Source of the DNA: Saccopteryx bilineata
Taxonomy: Eukaryota > Chordata > Mammalia > Chiroptera > Emballonuridae
Direction: 5' to 3'
DNA length: 64,000 bases
Assembly: GCF_036850765.1 (NCBI RefSeq)
Contig: NC_089493.1
Span: forward strand, 13,393,632 to 13,457,631
The position numbers were made by a program, and so were the translations under genes. This document shows positions 1 through 10,930 of this stretch, in pieces. The notes under the pieces were generated by a model, which did no database searches, had not been told where the DNA came from, and saw nothing but the letters and a program-made list of their open reading frames with translations. Numbering within the stretch: position 1 is the first letter of the stretch; each line of letters opens with the position of its first letter.

Positions 1-535
1 GGATGCCAGAGTGCTCCAGAGGAGGGCACAGGACGGGCCTGTGGGTTTCCTGGGCGTGAGGGTATCCATCCCAGCCTTCCTGATGCAGGTTAGGGGACAC
101 CAAGGCCTAGGAGGGGCATGGGTTCCTCAGGATCAGTCAGAGAATCCGTGCCATGTTCCAGCTAGAGCCAAGAGATGTGGGGGAAGGGAGGCAGGAGGGG
201 GGAGGGAGGCAAAGAGAAGAGGCAGCAATGTGCCAGGATCAAATGCCACAGCTGGCCTGGCAGGAGCCAGCTCACTCATGGACACCACCATCCCTAGGGA
301 GGAAGGAGAGCTGAAATCCTTTCTGACATCTCAGGACCAAACTCCTCAAATCCCAGCACGGCTTTTCCCCATCACTGCTCATGGTCGCTGACCACGGTTC
401 AGGGGAACAGCTGCTGCCCAAGACTGCCCATCAGCGGGCGAGCTTGAACCCGTCCCGACAGTGAGGGCTGGCTCTTCTTTCCCGTGGCTTTGGGGCCTCC
501 AGAGCCCGCCGGCCTGGGTGCGGATCCGGCTTTCC
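1..535. other. Intergenic, nothing recognised
   Basis: GC-moderate single-copy-looking DNA. The open frame at 11-391 has no recognisable domain, splice context or codon pattern, and I do not treat it as a gene. No repeat family was recognised. Confidence 0.5.
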
Positions 536-665
536 CGCTCACCAGTTCCATGACCTTGGGCAATCGGTTATCCTTACCCGGCCTCAGTGTCAGTGGGGAG
601 TTAGTGTTTACAATACGAACAGAATAAGCTGTAAGGCTCAGCGCAGTGTCTACACTTTTAGAAAC
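536..665 (+). repeat. MIR SINE fragment
   Basis: A diverged MIR core in plus orientation, recognised by 'ccatgaccttgggcaa' followed by 'cggcctcagtgtc' and the usual purine-rich continuation. It is an ancient mammal-wide SINE; boundaries are approximate. Confidence 0.75.
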
Positions 666-1909
666 ACTCAGTTAATGCTACCCACTATTATACATGTCTG
701 CACTCTGCCAGGCCCTTTGGGTGAAAAGGAGAGCAAGCCAGACAAGACCCCTGTCCCCACAGGGTTGGCGGCCCTACGGGGAGGACGCTCAAAGGGGTGA
801 ATGTGTGGTGCTGGGGGAACCAGGGCAGAATCTGGTCCCGGGGAGTTCTGTAAAGCGGTGGCAGTGGGGGAGACGGTAGCCGGAACCCTCTCCTCTGGCA
901 CGTGAGGAAGCTGACGCCTGGCGACACGGTGCCTCTCCTCTCGTTAGTGGCAGAGCCCGTACCTCCGGCTCGGTCTGGCCCAGTGCTCTGCGTCACAGCT
1001 GCCTTCTCTGCAGACCTGGAATCAGAGCTTTGGGCGCCGGGCGCGCTAAGCCTTAGCGGCGAAGGGGCCGGTTGTCGAGGCTGGTATGAGGAGTCAGGGA
1101 GACTGCGTTTGCAGCCAATGGGAGCCCACGGTGATGATGTAATGCTCTAACTTCACCGTCATTGGCTCCCCTTCCTGCCACTCCAGAGCCTGCTTTGGGG
1201 CTGTGCTCTTCGCAGCAGGAGGGTTTTCCTCAGAAGGGCTTCTCGGTGGGGGGTTGGGAGGGAATTGAGGGGCTGGGGGCTGAGCTGGGAAGCCCGGTCC
1301 CAACCTGAGCAGGCCAGGGGACTGGCATCTGCTGGCTGCTACCGTTACCGAGCTAAAGGCGCCTGAGGGAGCGCGGGGAGTGGGTTCTAACACCCCCACT
1401 CCATCACCTCCTGGGCTGCGCAAGCGCCCTTGTGTTTGCGGGCCTGTAAATTATAGGAGAGTTAGGCAAGCTGGGCAGCAGCCCAGCCAGCCCCGGAGAC
1501 AGCTGGGTGCCCGGAGGGAGGAGGGCTGAGCCGACAGTGCGGGGAGCCTGCACTCAGCAGATAGAAAGCATCAGATTCAGATACCTAGGACCTGCTCTAG
1601 ACATGTGGTGAATTACAGGTCTGAGTCCAAAATGCTGCTCCGGGAACTGCCCGGGACTTGGCTTTGCCTTGGAAATTACCTGCTTTGTGTGGTGCATTCA
1701 AATGGCCTGAGGGAAAGGGACGGGTGGGGGGGGGGGGGGTTAGAGATGGTGATCAAAGCAGCTTTTTTTTTCCACCGAGGGGATGAGACACAGTATTAGG
1801 AGCACTTGTGCGGAGGCCCCCAGTAACCCCACCTCCTTTCTTGTCCTGTACCCCATGAATCCAAACCACAAGCATGACACACAAGGCCCTGCCCCTTCCC
1901 TAGTCCTGT
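666..1909. other. Intergenic, GC-rich, with imperfect hairpin and a G run
   Basis: The first 200 bases look weakly like L2. At 1113-1167 an imperfect inverted repeat pairs AGCCAATG/CATTGGCT and ACGGTGA/TCACCGT, with a 7-base bulge, and places one CCAAT box on each strand (1115-1119 and 1161-1165). A G14 homopolymer lies at 1726-1739. No exon was recognised. Confidence 0.5.
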
Positions 1910-1914
1910 GAGGT

Positions 1915-2035
1915 AATCACTCTCCTTATCCCCAGTATACAGAAGAGGAAACTGAGGCACAGAGAAGTGAAGTGGCAGAAAGCCAGGACCTGACTCAGGG
2001 CCGCCTGACTCTAACTCCAGTGCTCTTTAGCTCCC
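1915..2035 (-). repeat. MIR SINE fragment
   Basis: Minus-orientation MIR, recognised by 'gaggaaactgaggcacagag' followed by 'agccaggacctgactc'. Diverged, no target-site duplication visible. Confidence 0.8.
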
Positions 2036-2577
2036 ACAGGTAGGTGGCCTCCCGAGTGGCCCAGACGGAGGGGAGGGTTCCAGCTGGGGCACAGGGAGCA
2101 GCAGGGGGAATCCTGGGATGGGGGGCTGCTGGGTAGGGAAGGAGACACTGCCTTGTCAAGCCACTGCTGGCTGGAGCCCCAGAGTCGGGAAAGGAGCAGC
2201 ACCCCACCCCTCACCCCCATGCCCCTCAGCAGCAGGACGGAGGCCCAGGACCACCTACTTCCCCCACTGACTCCACTTCCTGGTGCAGGGAGGCCGTAGA
2301 ACTTCCCAGCCCAGCCCCTCTCAGAACCTTGGCCCCGGCCCTGGCCCTCCAGCCTGGGTTGGAACTAGCCCACTTTCTACTTGAGCTTTTGCAAGAGGTG
2401 GGTGTGCACAGAGCACCCTCCCAGGACCTGGACTTGAGTTCCAATTGGCTCTGTCCACAGGAGAAGGTGGGCATGGTCTTGGGCCTCCCTCATGCTCCTG
2501 GGGACGGTACCCACGCCACCAGGTTCTGGAGCCGGGAAGTCTGAGATCAGGGTGTCAGCATGGTCAGACTCTGGTGA
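2036..2577. other. Intergenic, nothing recognised
   Basis: Single-copy-looking GC-rich DNA. Overlapping open frames on both strands have no supporting features. Confidence 0.45.
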
Positions 2578-2812
2578 GGGTTGCAGACACTGCTTTCTCG
2601 TTGTGATCTCATATGGCAGGGAGGGTTAGAGAGCTCTGTGGGGTGTCTTTTGTGAGGGCACTGATTCCATTCATTAAGCCTGCACCCTCATGACCTAATC
2701 ACCCCCCTCAAAGCCTCCACTTCCTGATACTATCACATTGGGGTTTAGGATTCCAAAATATAAATGGACAGGGGACACAAACATGCAGTCCATAACAGAG
2801 GGCATGAGGGAG
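2578..2812 (-). repeat. MaLR-type LTR fragment
   Basis: Contains the LTR signature 'cctcatgacctaatcaccc', 'actatcacattggggttta' and terminal 'cagtccataaca', typical of MaLR (ERVL) solo LTRs read in reverse. It is an old non-coding retroviral relic; the exact subfamily (MST/MLT1 type) is not resolved. Confidence 0.6.
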
Positions 2813-3330
2813 GCACCTAAAGTCCCAGTGGGCAGAGCTGGAGAGCTGGTGCCTGGAGTCTCTGGAAGTTCTTGCTAACATCAGGAAAACAGCACCCTCT
2901 GAGAGAACCTTCCACCAGGCTCCACCGAGAAGGTGGAAGCAGCCTTTCGATAGGACTTTCAAAAGCCTGGCCTCTGGCAAATAGGAAAAAAACAGGTGGA
3001 GGAAACGTCCCACCAGGCAGGCCTGTTTGTCCGCGGACCTGGCAGATGTCCAACCATCAGCTTATCAGACAGCAGTCAGGCTGGTGGCCAGTCGGCTGGG
3101 TGACCCGACACTGGCTTAACCCATCACTCGCCAGCTGTCCAAGTCAGCCTGCCATGGAGGCTTCAGGGCCGCTGGCTGGAGGGGACCTGGAGTCCTCCCT
3201 TCAAACTGGACGTTCTGGACCCTGGACCACCTCCCCATCCTCAGGCACCCCATCGAGTCTTTGTCTTCCATTCCCTCTGCTTTTATTCTGGGGTTTTATT
3301 CTTTTCCTTTCTTTCTCCTTCTTCTTTTCT
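2813..3330. other. Intergenic, nothing recognised
   Basis: Single-copy-looking sequence that runs into a pyrimidine-rich stretch at the tail of the next SINE. An open frame at 2872-3366 ends in this poly-T tail and is not a gene. Confidence 0.45.
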
Positions 3331-3670
3331 TTTCTTTTTTTTTTTTTTTTTTTTTTTAGTGAGTGAGAGACAGGAAGGGAGAGAGACGAGAAGCATCAAC
3401 TCATAGTTGCATAACTTTAGTTGTTCATTGATTGGTTTTCATACGTGCCTTGACTGGGGGAGGAGGGGTCCAGCCAAGCCAGTGACCCCTTGTTCAAGCC
3501 AGCGACCTTGGGCTTCAAGCCAGTGGGATCATGTAGATGATCCCACACTCAAGCTGGTGACCCCATGCTCAAGCTGCTGAGCCCACGCTCAAGCTGGAAA
3601 CCTCAGGGTTTTGAACCTAGGTCCTCAGCATCCCAGATCAACTCTATCTACTATGCCACCACCTGTCAGG
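3331..3670 (-). repeat. tRNA-derived SINE, family B
   Basis: Full-length but diverged antisense copy: a poly-T tail at the left, the 'gagaagcatcaac' and 'ttcattgattg' body, and the head reading GCCTGACAGGTGGTGG... in reverse at the right end. In this report family B means the SINE with head GCCTGACCAGGCGGTGGCGC, A box near GGCGCAGTGGATAGAGCG, B box GGTTCGAGACC and tail GA..CTCTCTCTCTGTCTCTG. Confidence 0.85.
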
Positions 3671-3689
3671 CCCCATTGCCTTGATTGAG

Positions 3690-3935
3690 AATATACATTC
3701 TCTATTGTCACAGTAATGCTGCACAACAAACCACAGACCCAGTGGCTTGAGAGTGTGTATCTGTAGCCGCTGAGTCTGTGGTCAGCTGGGCAGTTCTGGT
3801 CTCGGCTGGTCTCACTCAGCTGTCTGTGTCTGCAGTCGCCTGGTAGATAAGCTGTAGGCTGGGCTGCCTCAACTGGGACAGTTGGACAACGTGCCTCTGC
3901 TCCATGCGGTGTCTCATCCTCCAAGAGGCTAGCCC
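3690..3935 (+). repeat. Ancient interspersed repeat (LTR-like), copy 1 of 3
   Basis: Contains 'gctgcacaacaaaccacaga' and 'gtcagctgggcagttctg'. The same family recurs at 6068-6420 and 16240-16690. I recognise it as an old mammal-wide repeat, probably MaLR-class, but cannot name the subfamily with confidence. Confidence 0.5.
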
Positions 3936-4539
3936 AGACTATTTACACTAAAGAGACCAGGGTTCGAGAGGGTGAGTGGCAACCTGAAAGGCCTCTTGGG
4001 CTTGGGCTGAGTGAGCACTAGCACACTTCTGCTGCATTCTGTCGACCAGAGCAAGGACCCAAGGCATCCCGGATTCAGGGGTGGAAGGAGCTACAATCTC
4101 ACTGCAAAGGGCATGGGCATGGGGAATGGTCACCGGGGCCGTCAATGCAATCAGCAGCAAACACCATCTCTCCACTTTCCTCCACCGATGGCCTGTGTCC
4201 TGTCCTTCCGGTCCGTCTCAGTTTAGTTCTTCGAAGCTTTGCCTGAATGTCCCCCTCTCCACCCACATCCAGACTAAATGAAGTGCTGGCTTCCCTTTGC
4301 CTCCTAGCATTTTCTGGTGCCTGTCTTAAAGCCTCCAAGTCTGTCCCGAAGGTTGTGGGATGAGTTACCCAGCTGCCACCACGATTAAGCGTGCACGCCA
4401 GAGCTCATGAGCTGTACTAGAGTCCCCTCCACACCTCAAAGCCAGGCATGACAGCAGCTGGGGCCGTGAGCTGGGAGGCCAGCCTGGTGCAGGAGTTCTG
4501 CAGGTCCTGAGAAGCCCACTCTCCTCGGAGCAGGATCTT
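3936..4539. other. Intergenic, nothing recognised
   Basis: Single-copy-looking sequence with no exon, repeat or RNA signature that I can name. Confidence 0.4.
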
Positions 4540-4554
4540 GTCTGAGACACCCCA

Positions 4555-4630
4555 CCTCCCAGTCGTGCCTGTGTGGCCTTGGGCAAGTCAGTTCATTTCT
4601 CTGAGCCTCTGTCACCCCTCCTTCCCAGGG
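4555..4630 (+). repeat. MIR SINE fragment
   Basis: A short MIR core: 'tgtggccttgggcaagtcag' followed by 'ctctgagcctctgtc'. Confidence 0.75.
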
Positions 4631-5379
4631 TGGCTCGGAGAGAGGGTGGCTGCCGTGGAGGTCAGCCTCGGGGCAGCAGGCGTGATGCATGGCAGCTTCC
4701 TGTCTCCAGCCCTCTTCTTCCTAGCGTGATGCAGACCCAAGCAGTGACTTCCCCTCGGCGCTGTTCTGTGGGCCTCCCGCCAGGCCCGGTACCTGCTCAT
4801 GCGCATTCGTCCCCCTGTGAACACAGGGCCTGGCTACCAGGGAATCACATGCCCGCTTTCCTCCAGCGGCCCAGCTGCCTCTCGTCCTGTCTGCTCCCTC
4901 CCACCCTCTCACCTCCCCCCAGCGGATGCCTCTGCAGAAATGCCCAACTGGGCCATCAGGGTCTCCCTGGGGATGTTTCCAGAACCCAGAGGGAGCAGGA
5001 GGATGGTCTCCAGGGGGCACTGCCATCTGTGCCCACCCTCGTGCCCCTCTCCCAGAGCCTCGCCAGCACCGGTGCTCAGCCAGGGCTTCCAGGCAGCGGC
5101 GTGACTTGGAGAGGAGGCCTCTGGGGGGGCCTGACAATGCTCTGGCGCCCACCCTCTGTCGGGTTTCTGTTTCCGCTTCTGTCCCCCTCATCCAGCTCCA
5201 TTTCTGCTCCTGTTTCTCCCGTGCCTGAGGCAGCACTGTGTCCTGTCCCCCAGCTGCCCTCCCCAGTATGTGTGCTCTCTCACACCCCGAGCCTGTGAGA
5301 CCGTGAGGACAGAAATGACGCGTGTGCAGCGGTGGGGACTCCGTGCTGAAGGGCGAGAATGCTCGAGTCAGTCAGTCTG
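4631..5379. other. Intergenic, GC-rich, no gene recognised
   Basis: Long overlapping open frames here (up to 241 residues at 4573-5298) are low-complexity Pro/Ser-rich translations of GC-rich DNA, present on both strands at once. This is the mark of spurious frames. Confidence 0.5.
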
Positions 5380-5515
5380 AATTCAAAGCTTCTGTCACTT
5401 TCCAGCTCTGTGACCTTAACCTCTCTGTGCCTCATCTGTAAAACAGGGACAACAATAGTGCCTACCTCAGAGGGTTATTGTGAGGAGCCAGTGAATTGAA
5501 ACAAACAGCTTTCCT
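5380..5515 (+). repeat. MIR SINE
   Basis: A good MIR: 'ccagctctgtgaccttaac', 'ctgtgcctcatctgtaaaac', then 'agtgcctacctcagagggtt' and 'gtgaggagccagtgaat'. Confidence 0.85.
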
Positions 5516-5654
5516 TACCTGGTGGAGTTCATGCAAAGTGCTTAGATCCTGCCCGCGCCCTGGTGTCGCAGCCGTTATAACAGGGCTGGTGCTCAGAAGG
5601 GCAGTGGCAGCAGAAGAAGAGCTAATGGTTTGGGTTTAAGATACACTCAGGGGT

Positions 5655-5800
5655 CTGGGCCTGTGTCCAGGCTCCCTCACTTCCTAGCTCTATGACTTCT
5701 GGTCACTCTGAGCCTCAGTTTCCTTATCTGTAAAATGGGGGTGGAAACAATGACCATCCTGTAAGTCCTCGGGAGGGTTCAGTGAGGTCTGTTTACATTT
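5655..5800 (+). repeat. MIR SINE
   Basis: MIR with 'gagcctcagtttccttatct' and 'gtaaaatgggggtgg' in plus orientation. Confidence 0.85.
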
Positions 5801-6067
5801 TGAAGAATCCCTATCTCTTCCAGTGTTCAGCCAGGAAGTTTCTTTATCCAAGTCCAAGAGTTCACTAGATAAGCTTACTTCCCAAGTTACTGCAGACAAC
5901 GGTTTTACCAGATGATTCAGCACTGCAGAGTGGAGTTGCTGCTCCTCTAGCAGCAGCTTCCTTACTGTTTCCCGCCTTCCCTGACCGTTTCCATTCCCAC
6001 CACCCCATCCCCTAAAACCAACGCTACACATTTGAAGTTTTGTTACCGCAGCCCTCCCACTTCTGGG

Positions 6068-6420
6068 CACCAGTTTATGTATCAGTTAGTTATGGTCACA
6101 TAACAAAATATCCCAAATCTCAGGGGCTTACGATGACAGTCATTTATTATTTCTCACAGGTCTGTGAGCCAGAAGGGTGTTGGTTGATCTATACTGAACT
6201 TGGCTGGCTGTGTGGGTCTCAGCTGGGCTAGCTTGGGAGTGTGCAGTTGGCCAGGGGTCAGCTGGTCTCGGCTGGGCTGCATTAGGGATAGCTCAGCTCC
6301 GTGTATGTCTTCTCCTCCTCCTGGGCCCTGTGGGCTAGTCTGAGTATGCCCATCCGAAGGCAATGGTAGTAGCACGTGAGAGCAAACTCAACTCCGCAAG
6401 CCCTTTTCAGAAGTCTGCTT
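6068..6420 (+). repeat. Ancient interspersed repeat (LTR-like), copy 2 of 3
   Basis: Contains 'ggtcacataacaaaatatcc' and 'catttattatttctcacagg', matching the copies at 3690-3935 and 16240-16690. Non-coding and diverged. Confidence 0.5.
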
Positions 6421-7739
6421 GGGCCCGTATGTGCTGTCTTCCCTCTGGCCAAAGCACAGGGCTGAGTTCAGAGTGAAGGGGCAGGAAGCATCTTCCTCCC
6501 ACACTGAGGAAGGCACTGCCAAGTCACGGACTTGGGGAGGTGTGACGCATTGGGGGCACTATTCCACCTGCCACTGTGGTCAAAGACAAGTACTCGCTCA
6601 CGTCCAATTCTTCGCACCTGCTTTTGCCTCTTCCTGGAACACCATCCGTATAATGGTAGTACAGGTGGCATCCTTATTCTTCAGGCGAGAGGGGTGAGGA
6701 CCACCAGATCAGAGAAAGAGAGTCACTTCCTCGGATTATAGCAGCTAGTAAGTAGCAGAGCCCACATTTCATCCAGGCCTGTGTGGGCACTTGTGCCTAA
6801 TAAATGTATGTGAACAAAAAGAAAATCTCTTCTGTGACAGCGGTTCCCGTAGGGTCCTTGAATCGTAGAACCTCATTCTGGCTAATAAGCAGGGGAAAGC
6901 CTTACATGGGAGGAAGTTCACAGTGGTGGCAGAAAAGCTGGAGAAACAGGCCGTGCCGGAGAACTCAGTCAGAACGGGCTCTCGGGGGTCACCAGTGATG
7001 ACGACTCAGGGCCTCTCTGTCACTCAGCCTAAAGGTCAAGTGCCCGGAGAGTGTGACCGGCCCAGCCTGAGCACTGCACCGGCCCTTTGGTTGCAGCATA
7101 GTGCTGGACAGCCAGGCTCACGGCATGGGGCACAGGGGCTTCTGGACAGAAGCTGAGTGGTATCGCCATGGAAAGAAGGGGGCGGGGCCTGGATGCGTGG
7201 CTGTGGGTCTGTGGTCCTGGCTTTCCCGCTAGTCAGCTGCGCTTACCTAGTGCACGCAGGGCCCTTACCGAGCTGTGCCGCAGTGTCCTCCCTGGGAAAG
7301 TGCTGGGCTGCAGTCATGCCTCCGCCTCCCTGGGTTGTGGTACAGGGTAAATGAACTCTGCGTGCAGTGAGTGTTGGCTTGCTGTCTCCCGGTGTCAGGG
7401 AGCTGGGGGAGAGAGAGTGCAGGGCTCTGCCCAGGAGACAAGCTGAAGGAGACCCGGGTCCGTGCCTGCCCCCCCCCCCCGGGGCCTGGAGAGGCTCGGA
7501 GGCTCGGGATGCCCGGCCTACGACTCCTGGGCTCTGTGCTGCTGCATAGAGGAGCTCTTCCAACTCAGAGAAGGGGGGAGTTGAAAGTGGGAGGTTCCCT
7601 TAGAGAGTGGGACATGCTCATTATCATGTTTCTGAGTCTCGTGTTTGTTGGCCTTGCGGTTGGGACCTTCTGGGTGCCGAGCCCATATTAGCAGAGTGAA
7701 TGGCTTCCTGAGAGAATGAGAAGGCAACAGGGTTAAGTG
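6421..7739. other. Intergenic, nothing recognised
   Basis: Mostly single-copy-looking. A short C10 run lies near 7471. Open frames on both strands have no domain or splice support. Confidence 0.4.
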
Positions 7740-7769
7740 GACCGACTCCCGGACTTGGCTGGGAGAGAT

Positions 7770-7860
7770 GCCGGTGGAATCTTACCTCCACCATCACTTG
7801 CTCTATGAACTTGGGCAAGTTACTCCATGTCCCGCTTTTGTCACCTGCCCAGGGATGGAG
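7770..7860 (+). repeat. MIR SINE fragment
   Basis: MIR core: 'ctatgaacttgggcaagtta' followed by 'ctcc...gtcacctg'. Confidence 0.7.
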
Positions 7861-8544
7861 AGGTGGGAGACTGCAATGCCATGGTGACTCCCTAGTTCTG
7901 CCGCTCAGAGCTGTGGTCCACTTTTCCCTTCCCACCACAGGGTCTTGTATGTTTGCGATGGTGACTGGGTAGCTCTTTGTTATTCTGCTAAAGCAGGCAT
8001 CAGCGTGAATTCCGGCTGCTTTCCAGCTCTGTATCAGTGAGCCCCACGTTATAACAGCCCAGTATTACCCCACGGGGAAGGGACGAGGGAGAGGCCCGTC
8101 TTCAATCTCCTCCACTGCTAGTACAAGTCAGGCATCTGCTGGGGTAGCGGGTGGGGCAGAGGGAAGTGGTGAGGCCAGCTTGCCTGGCATCGCTGAGCAT
8201 AATTAGTCCAGAGAGACACAGAGAGCGGGGGAGCTTCCGGGGACCCCTGGCTCGTGGCTCCTCTCCACCAACCACAGGGCAGGATGTGCCCTGGCCGGGC
8301 TCTTTGCTCGTAATCTCATGATCCTGAGGAAGGAAATCAGGTTAGCCTGACAGGCTCATCTTTTACAAAGCCACTTGTTTTCCCTACGGTTTGTCCTGCT
8401 GCCCTGTCTGACCCCAGCCTCTGCAATAAAGCCAGCAAGAAGGACTATCCACTGTTCTAATGGCAGACTGGGGAAGAGTCATAGCTGTCGTCCAGTCCAA
8501 TCCCCTCACTTTTTTAAACTTAAAAAAAAATAATTTAAACCAGA
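7861..8544. other. Intergenic, nothing recognised
   Basis: No repeat, exon or RNA recognised. Confidence 0.4.
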
Positions 8545-8725
8545 CACCAGGGTTCAAATCTTGGTTCCACCGCTGAGTGGCTTTAAACATGTCATTTAAG
8601 TTCTCTGTGCTTCAGTTTCTTCATCTGTCAAAAGGAAGCAGCAGCGTTCCCTTCTGAGATAAAGTAGCAGGAAGCGAATAAAACTGGCAAGGTCTTGTGA
8701 GTCTCGAACGAGTTCACACCTGGCA
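8545..8725 (+). repeat. MIR SINE
   Basis: MIR with the head 'gggttcaaatcttggttcca' and core 'gtgcttcagtttcttcatct'. Nearly full length. Confidence 0.85.
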
Positions 8726-8944
8726 GGCTTAGAGCAGTGCCTGGCGCATCGGAGGGCCCCTGACTCCTGCCCAGCGCTCGCTTCTCTGCTCAAGGCTGGG
8801 GCTCCTGGGCAGAGCTCTCTGCCCTCCGGAAGGGACCAGAGGAGTGACACAAGCACCCCAGAGGACCTGACTCTGGCCAGGGGCTGTGACAGACCCTTGT
8901 CCTTACCACCTTGCCCCTCCCCAAGCACTGCAGCCTCTGTGTTG

Positions 8945-9170
8945 TGATTTCTTTTTAATTTATTTTAAAATTTTAGTTGACATACACTATTCTATTAGTT
9001 TTAGGTATACAGCATAGTGATTCAGCATTTATATATCTTATGAAGTGATCAACATAATAAGTCTAGTAATCATCTGTCAGTAACCAGTCATTATGTCATT
9101 CTTGACTATATTCCCTATGCTGTACATTACGTCCCATGACTTATTCTGCAACTGGAAATTTGCACTGTGA
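8945..9170 (+). repeat. L1 LINE 3'-end fragment
   Basis: Sequence typical of laurasiatherian L1 3' UTRs: 'agttgacatacactattcta', 'tacagcatagtgattcagca', 'ccctatgctgtacattacgt'. Non-coding. Confidence 0.75.
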
Positions 9171-9236
9171 TTTCTAAGCTGCCCTATGGGGTCCTGCCCT
9201 GACTTCCCCACCCCTGGTCATCACCAGCCCAATTTC

Positions 9237-9391
9237 TAGGTGTCAACTTGGAATGCTGAGGTCACCTATTTGAAACCCCAGGCTTGCCCGGTCAAAGCAC
9301 ACACAAGAAGCAATTACTATGAGTTGATGCCTCCCGTTCTGCCCACCCCTTTCTCTTGCCTCTGCAACAAAAATTTAAAATAAATAAATAA
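9237..9391 (+). repeat. tRNA-derived SINE, family C, 5'-truncated
   Basis: Family C body: 'aatgctgaggtcacctattt', 'cttgcccggtcaaagcacac' and a TAAATAAATAA tail. In this report family C means the SINE reading GGCGCAGTGGATAAAGCGTC...GGAATGCTGAGGTCGCC in better copies. This copy is diverged. Confidence 0.75.
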
Positions 9392-9489
9392 CATGATTTT
9401 AAAGAGGCTTATAAACTGAAAAGTGTGTGCACATAGTAGGGCTCATGAATGACCTCTTCCTGCCCATCCCTTTTCTCTAGGTTCATGAT

Positions 9490-9600
9490 CCAGGATGTTC
9501 AAGCTAGAAAAGACCATTCTAGTCCACCCACCACATCCCATGTTACAGAGGGGCAAACTGAGGTCCAGGAAGGCCCAGGCGTTACCGTCTCTCCTTTCTC
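9490..9600 (-). repeat. MIR SINE fragment
   Basis: Antisense MIR: 'ttacagaggggcaaactgag' followed by 'gtccaggaagg'. Confidence 0.7.
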
Positions 9601-10589
9601 TCCTACCCTCACAGTCTCTCCAGCTCTCAAATCCATGCTCACCCGAGCCCGAGGCGCCCTCCTCACCGTGAGCTGCTGGAGTGCTGTGTGTGAATCCAGA
9701 CACCTCGACATTAACAGCCAGCAGGGCATTTCCTTTCCTTCAGAGCCTATTCCAACACCATTCCATCTCAGGCTGAAAGAACGTCCGCAATTTCCTCCCA
9801 CTCATGCTTCCCTCCGAGGTGCTTAGCCAGGGGAGTAGTAGGGGACAGTATTATTTTTTGAAGAACCCATGCACACCCTGCAGAGCTCACATAAACCCTC
9901 TGAGTGCCCTTCTGCAAAGGAATAAGAACCAAGCTGGAGAGCGTGCCAGCCCCCGCAGGGGCATCTGGGGTTCTGGCTCAGATGTTAGCAACTTGCCGGA
10001 CGTTCTCTCCTTTCCCCATCACCTCTGCAGAGGTGGCCCTCATTTCCCTCCGAATAAATTGCCTCCAGCTTGGAGCGGCTGGGCACTTTACAGGCAGTCC
10101 TGTTCCCAAGGCCAGTAATTGGCCAGTGACATCAGCCTCCTTTTGTTCTAGGTGGTGGTGAACGGCTTGTCCTGCAGTTGAATTTTCAGCGTTGGTCTGA
10201 GAGCCGTGGACACAGCCATCCAGAGCCCGCAGGCCTGGGGTGGGGGTGGGGGCTGCTCTTTGCCGACATGTGCCTGTGCCCTCCCATCTTCCAGGCTGAT
10301 GAGGAAGTACAATGTACTCTCCATGACATTTGTTCATCTTCTTTGTTTCTTCCCCATTTCCCTGTCACTCACCTTCCAGAATAAGAAAGAAGCAAAATGG
10401 GTGGACCAAAGACCATTTTCACTGCTTTGTCCAAAACGGGAACCTTTTCCAAGGACCTGTGAGGTCCTCCAAGTCCCTGCCCTCTAAGAGCTGGAAGGAA
10501 AGGCCGCTCAAATGTCTACTGCCGGGCCCAGCGCAGCAATAGTGCCACCACCCCAGTGAAACTGGCTTCATTTCACAGAGGTCCGTGCC
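9601..10589. other. Intergenic, nothing recognised
   Basis: Single-copy-looking, with no exon or repeat I can name. Confidence 0.4.
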
Positions 10590-10740
10590 CAAGCCTTGCT
10601 CTGAACGTACAGTCGTGGTACCTTTGTGCAAGTCATTTTACCTCTGCGTGCCTCAGTTTATGCACCTGTAGATTAGGTGTGACCGTGCGAAGTTTGTCCC
10701 TCAGGGTGATATGAACAGGCAGTGCTAACTATATCATTTA
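10590..10740 (+). repeat. MIR SINE
   Basis: Diverged MIR: 'ctttgtgcaagtcattttac' then 'gtgcctcagtttatgcacct'. Confidence 0.75.
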
Positions 10741-10814
10741 CAACTTTCAAAAATCAGACTGCAGGGTCCTTTGCTCAAAAACTAGGACATTTCAGGATGG
10801 CCACAGCAGAGGAT

Positions 10815-10930
10815 GAAACCAGGTGTATTCTGATCCTCATTTCACACCGAAGAAAACTGAAACTGCAAGACAGGAGTCCGGGCTGTAGCTAGTAAGCAGG
10901 AGAGGAATGCATTGAACCCGGGTCTGTTAC
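10815..10930 (-). repeat. MIR SINE fragment
   Basis: Antisense MIR: 'ctcatttcacaccgaagaaa' and 'tgaaactgcaagac', ending with 'gcattgaacccgggtctg'. Confidence 0.7.

Noticed and set aside
2578..2812. Part of an endogenous retrovirus with genes
   Set aside because: Only LTR-type non-coding sequence is present; no gag, pol or env reading frame was seen nearby.
4573..5298. 241-residue open frame in the 5-kb region
   Set aside because: Pro/Ser-rich, with overlapping frames on both strands and no domain or exon context.
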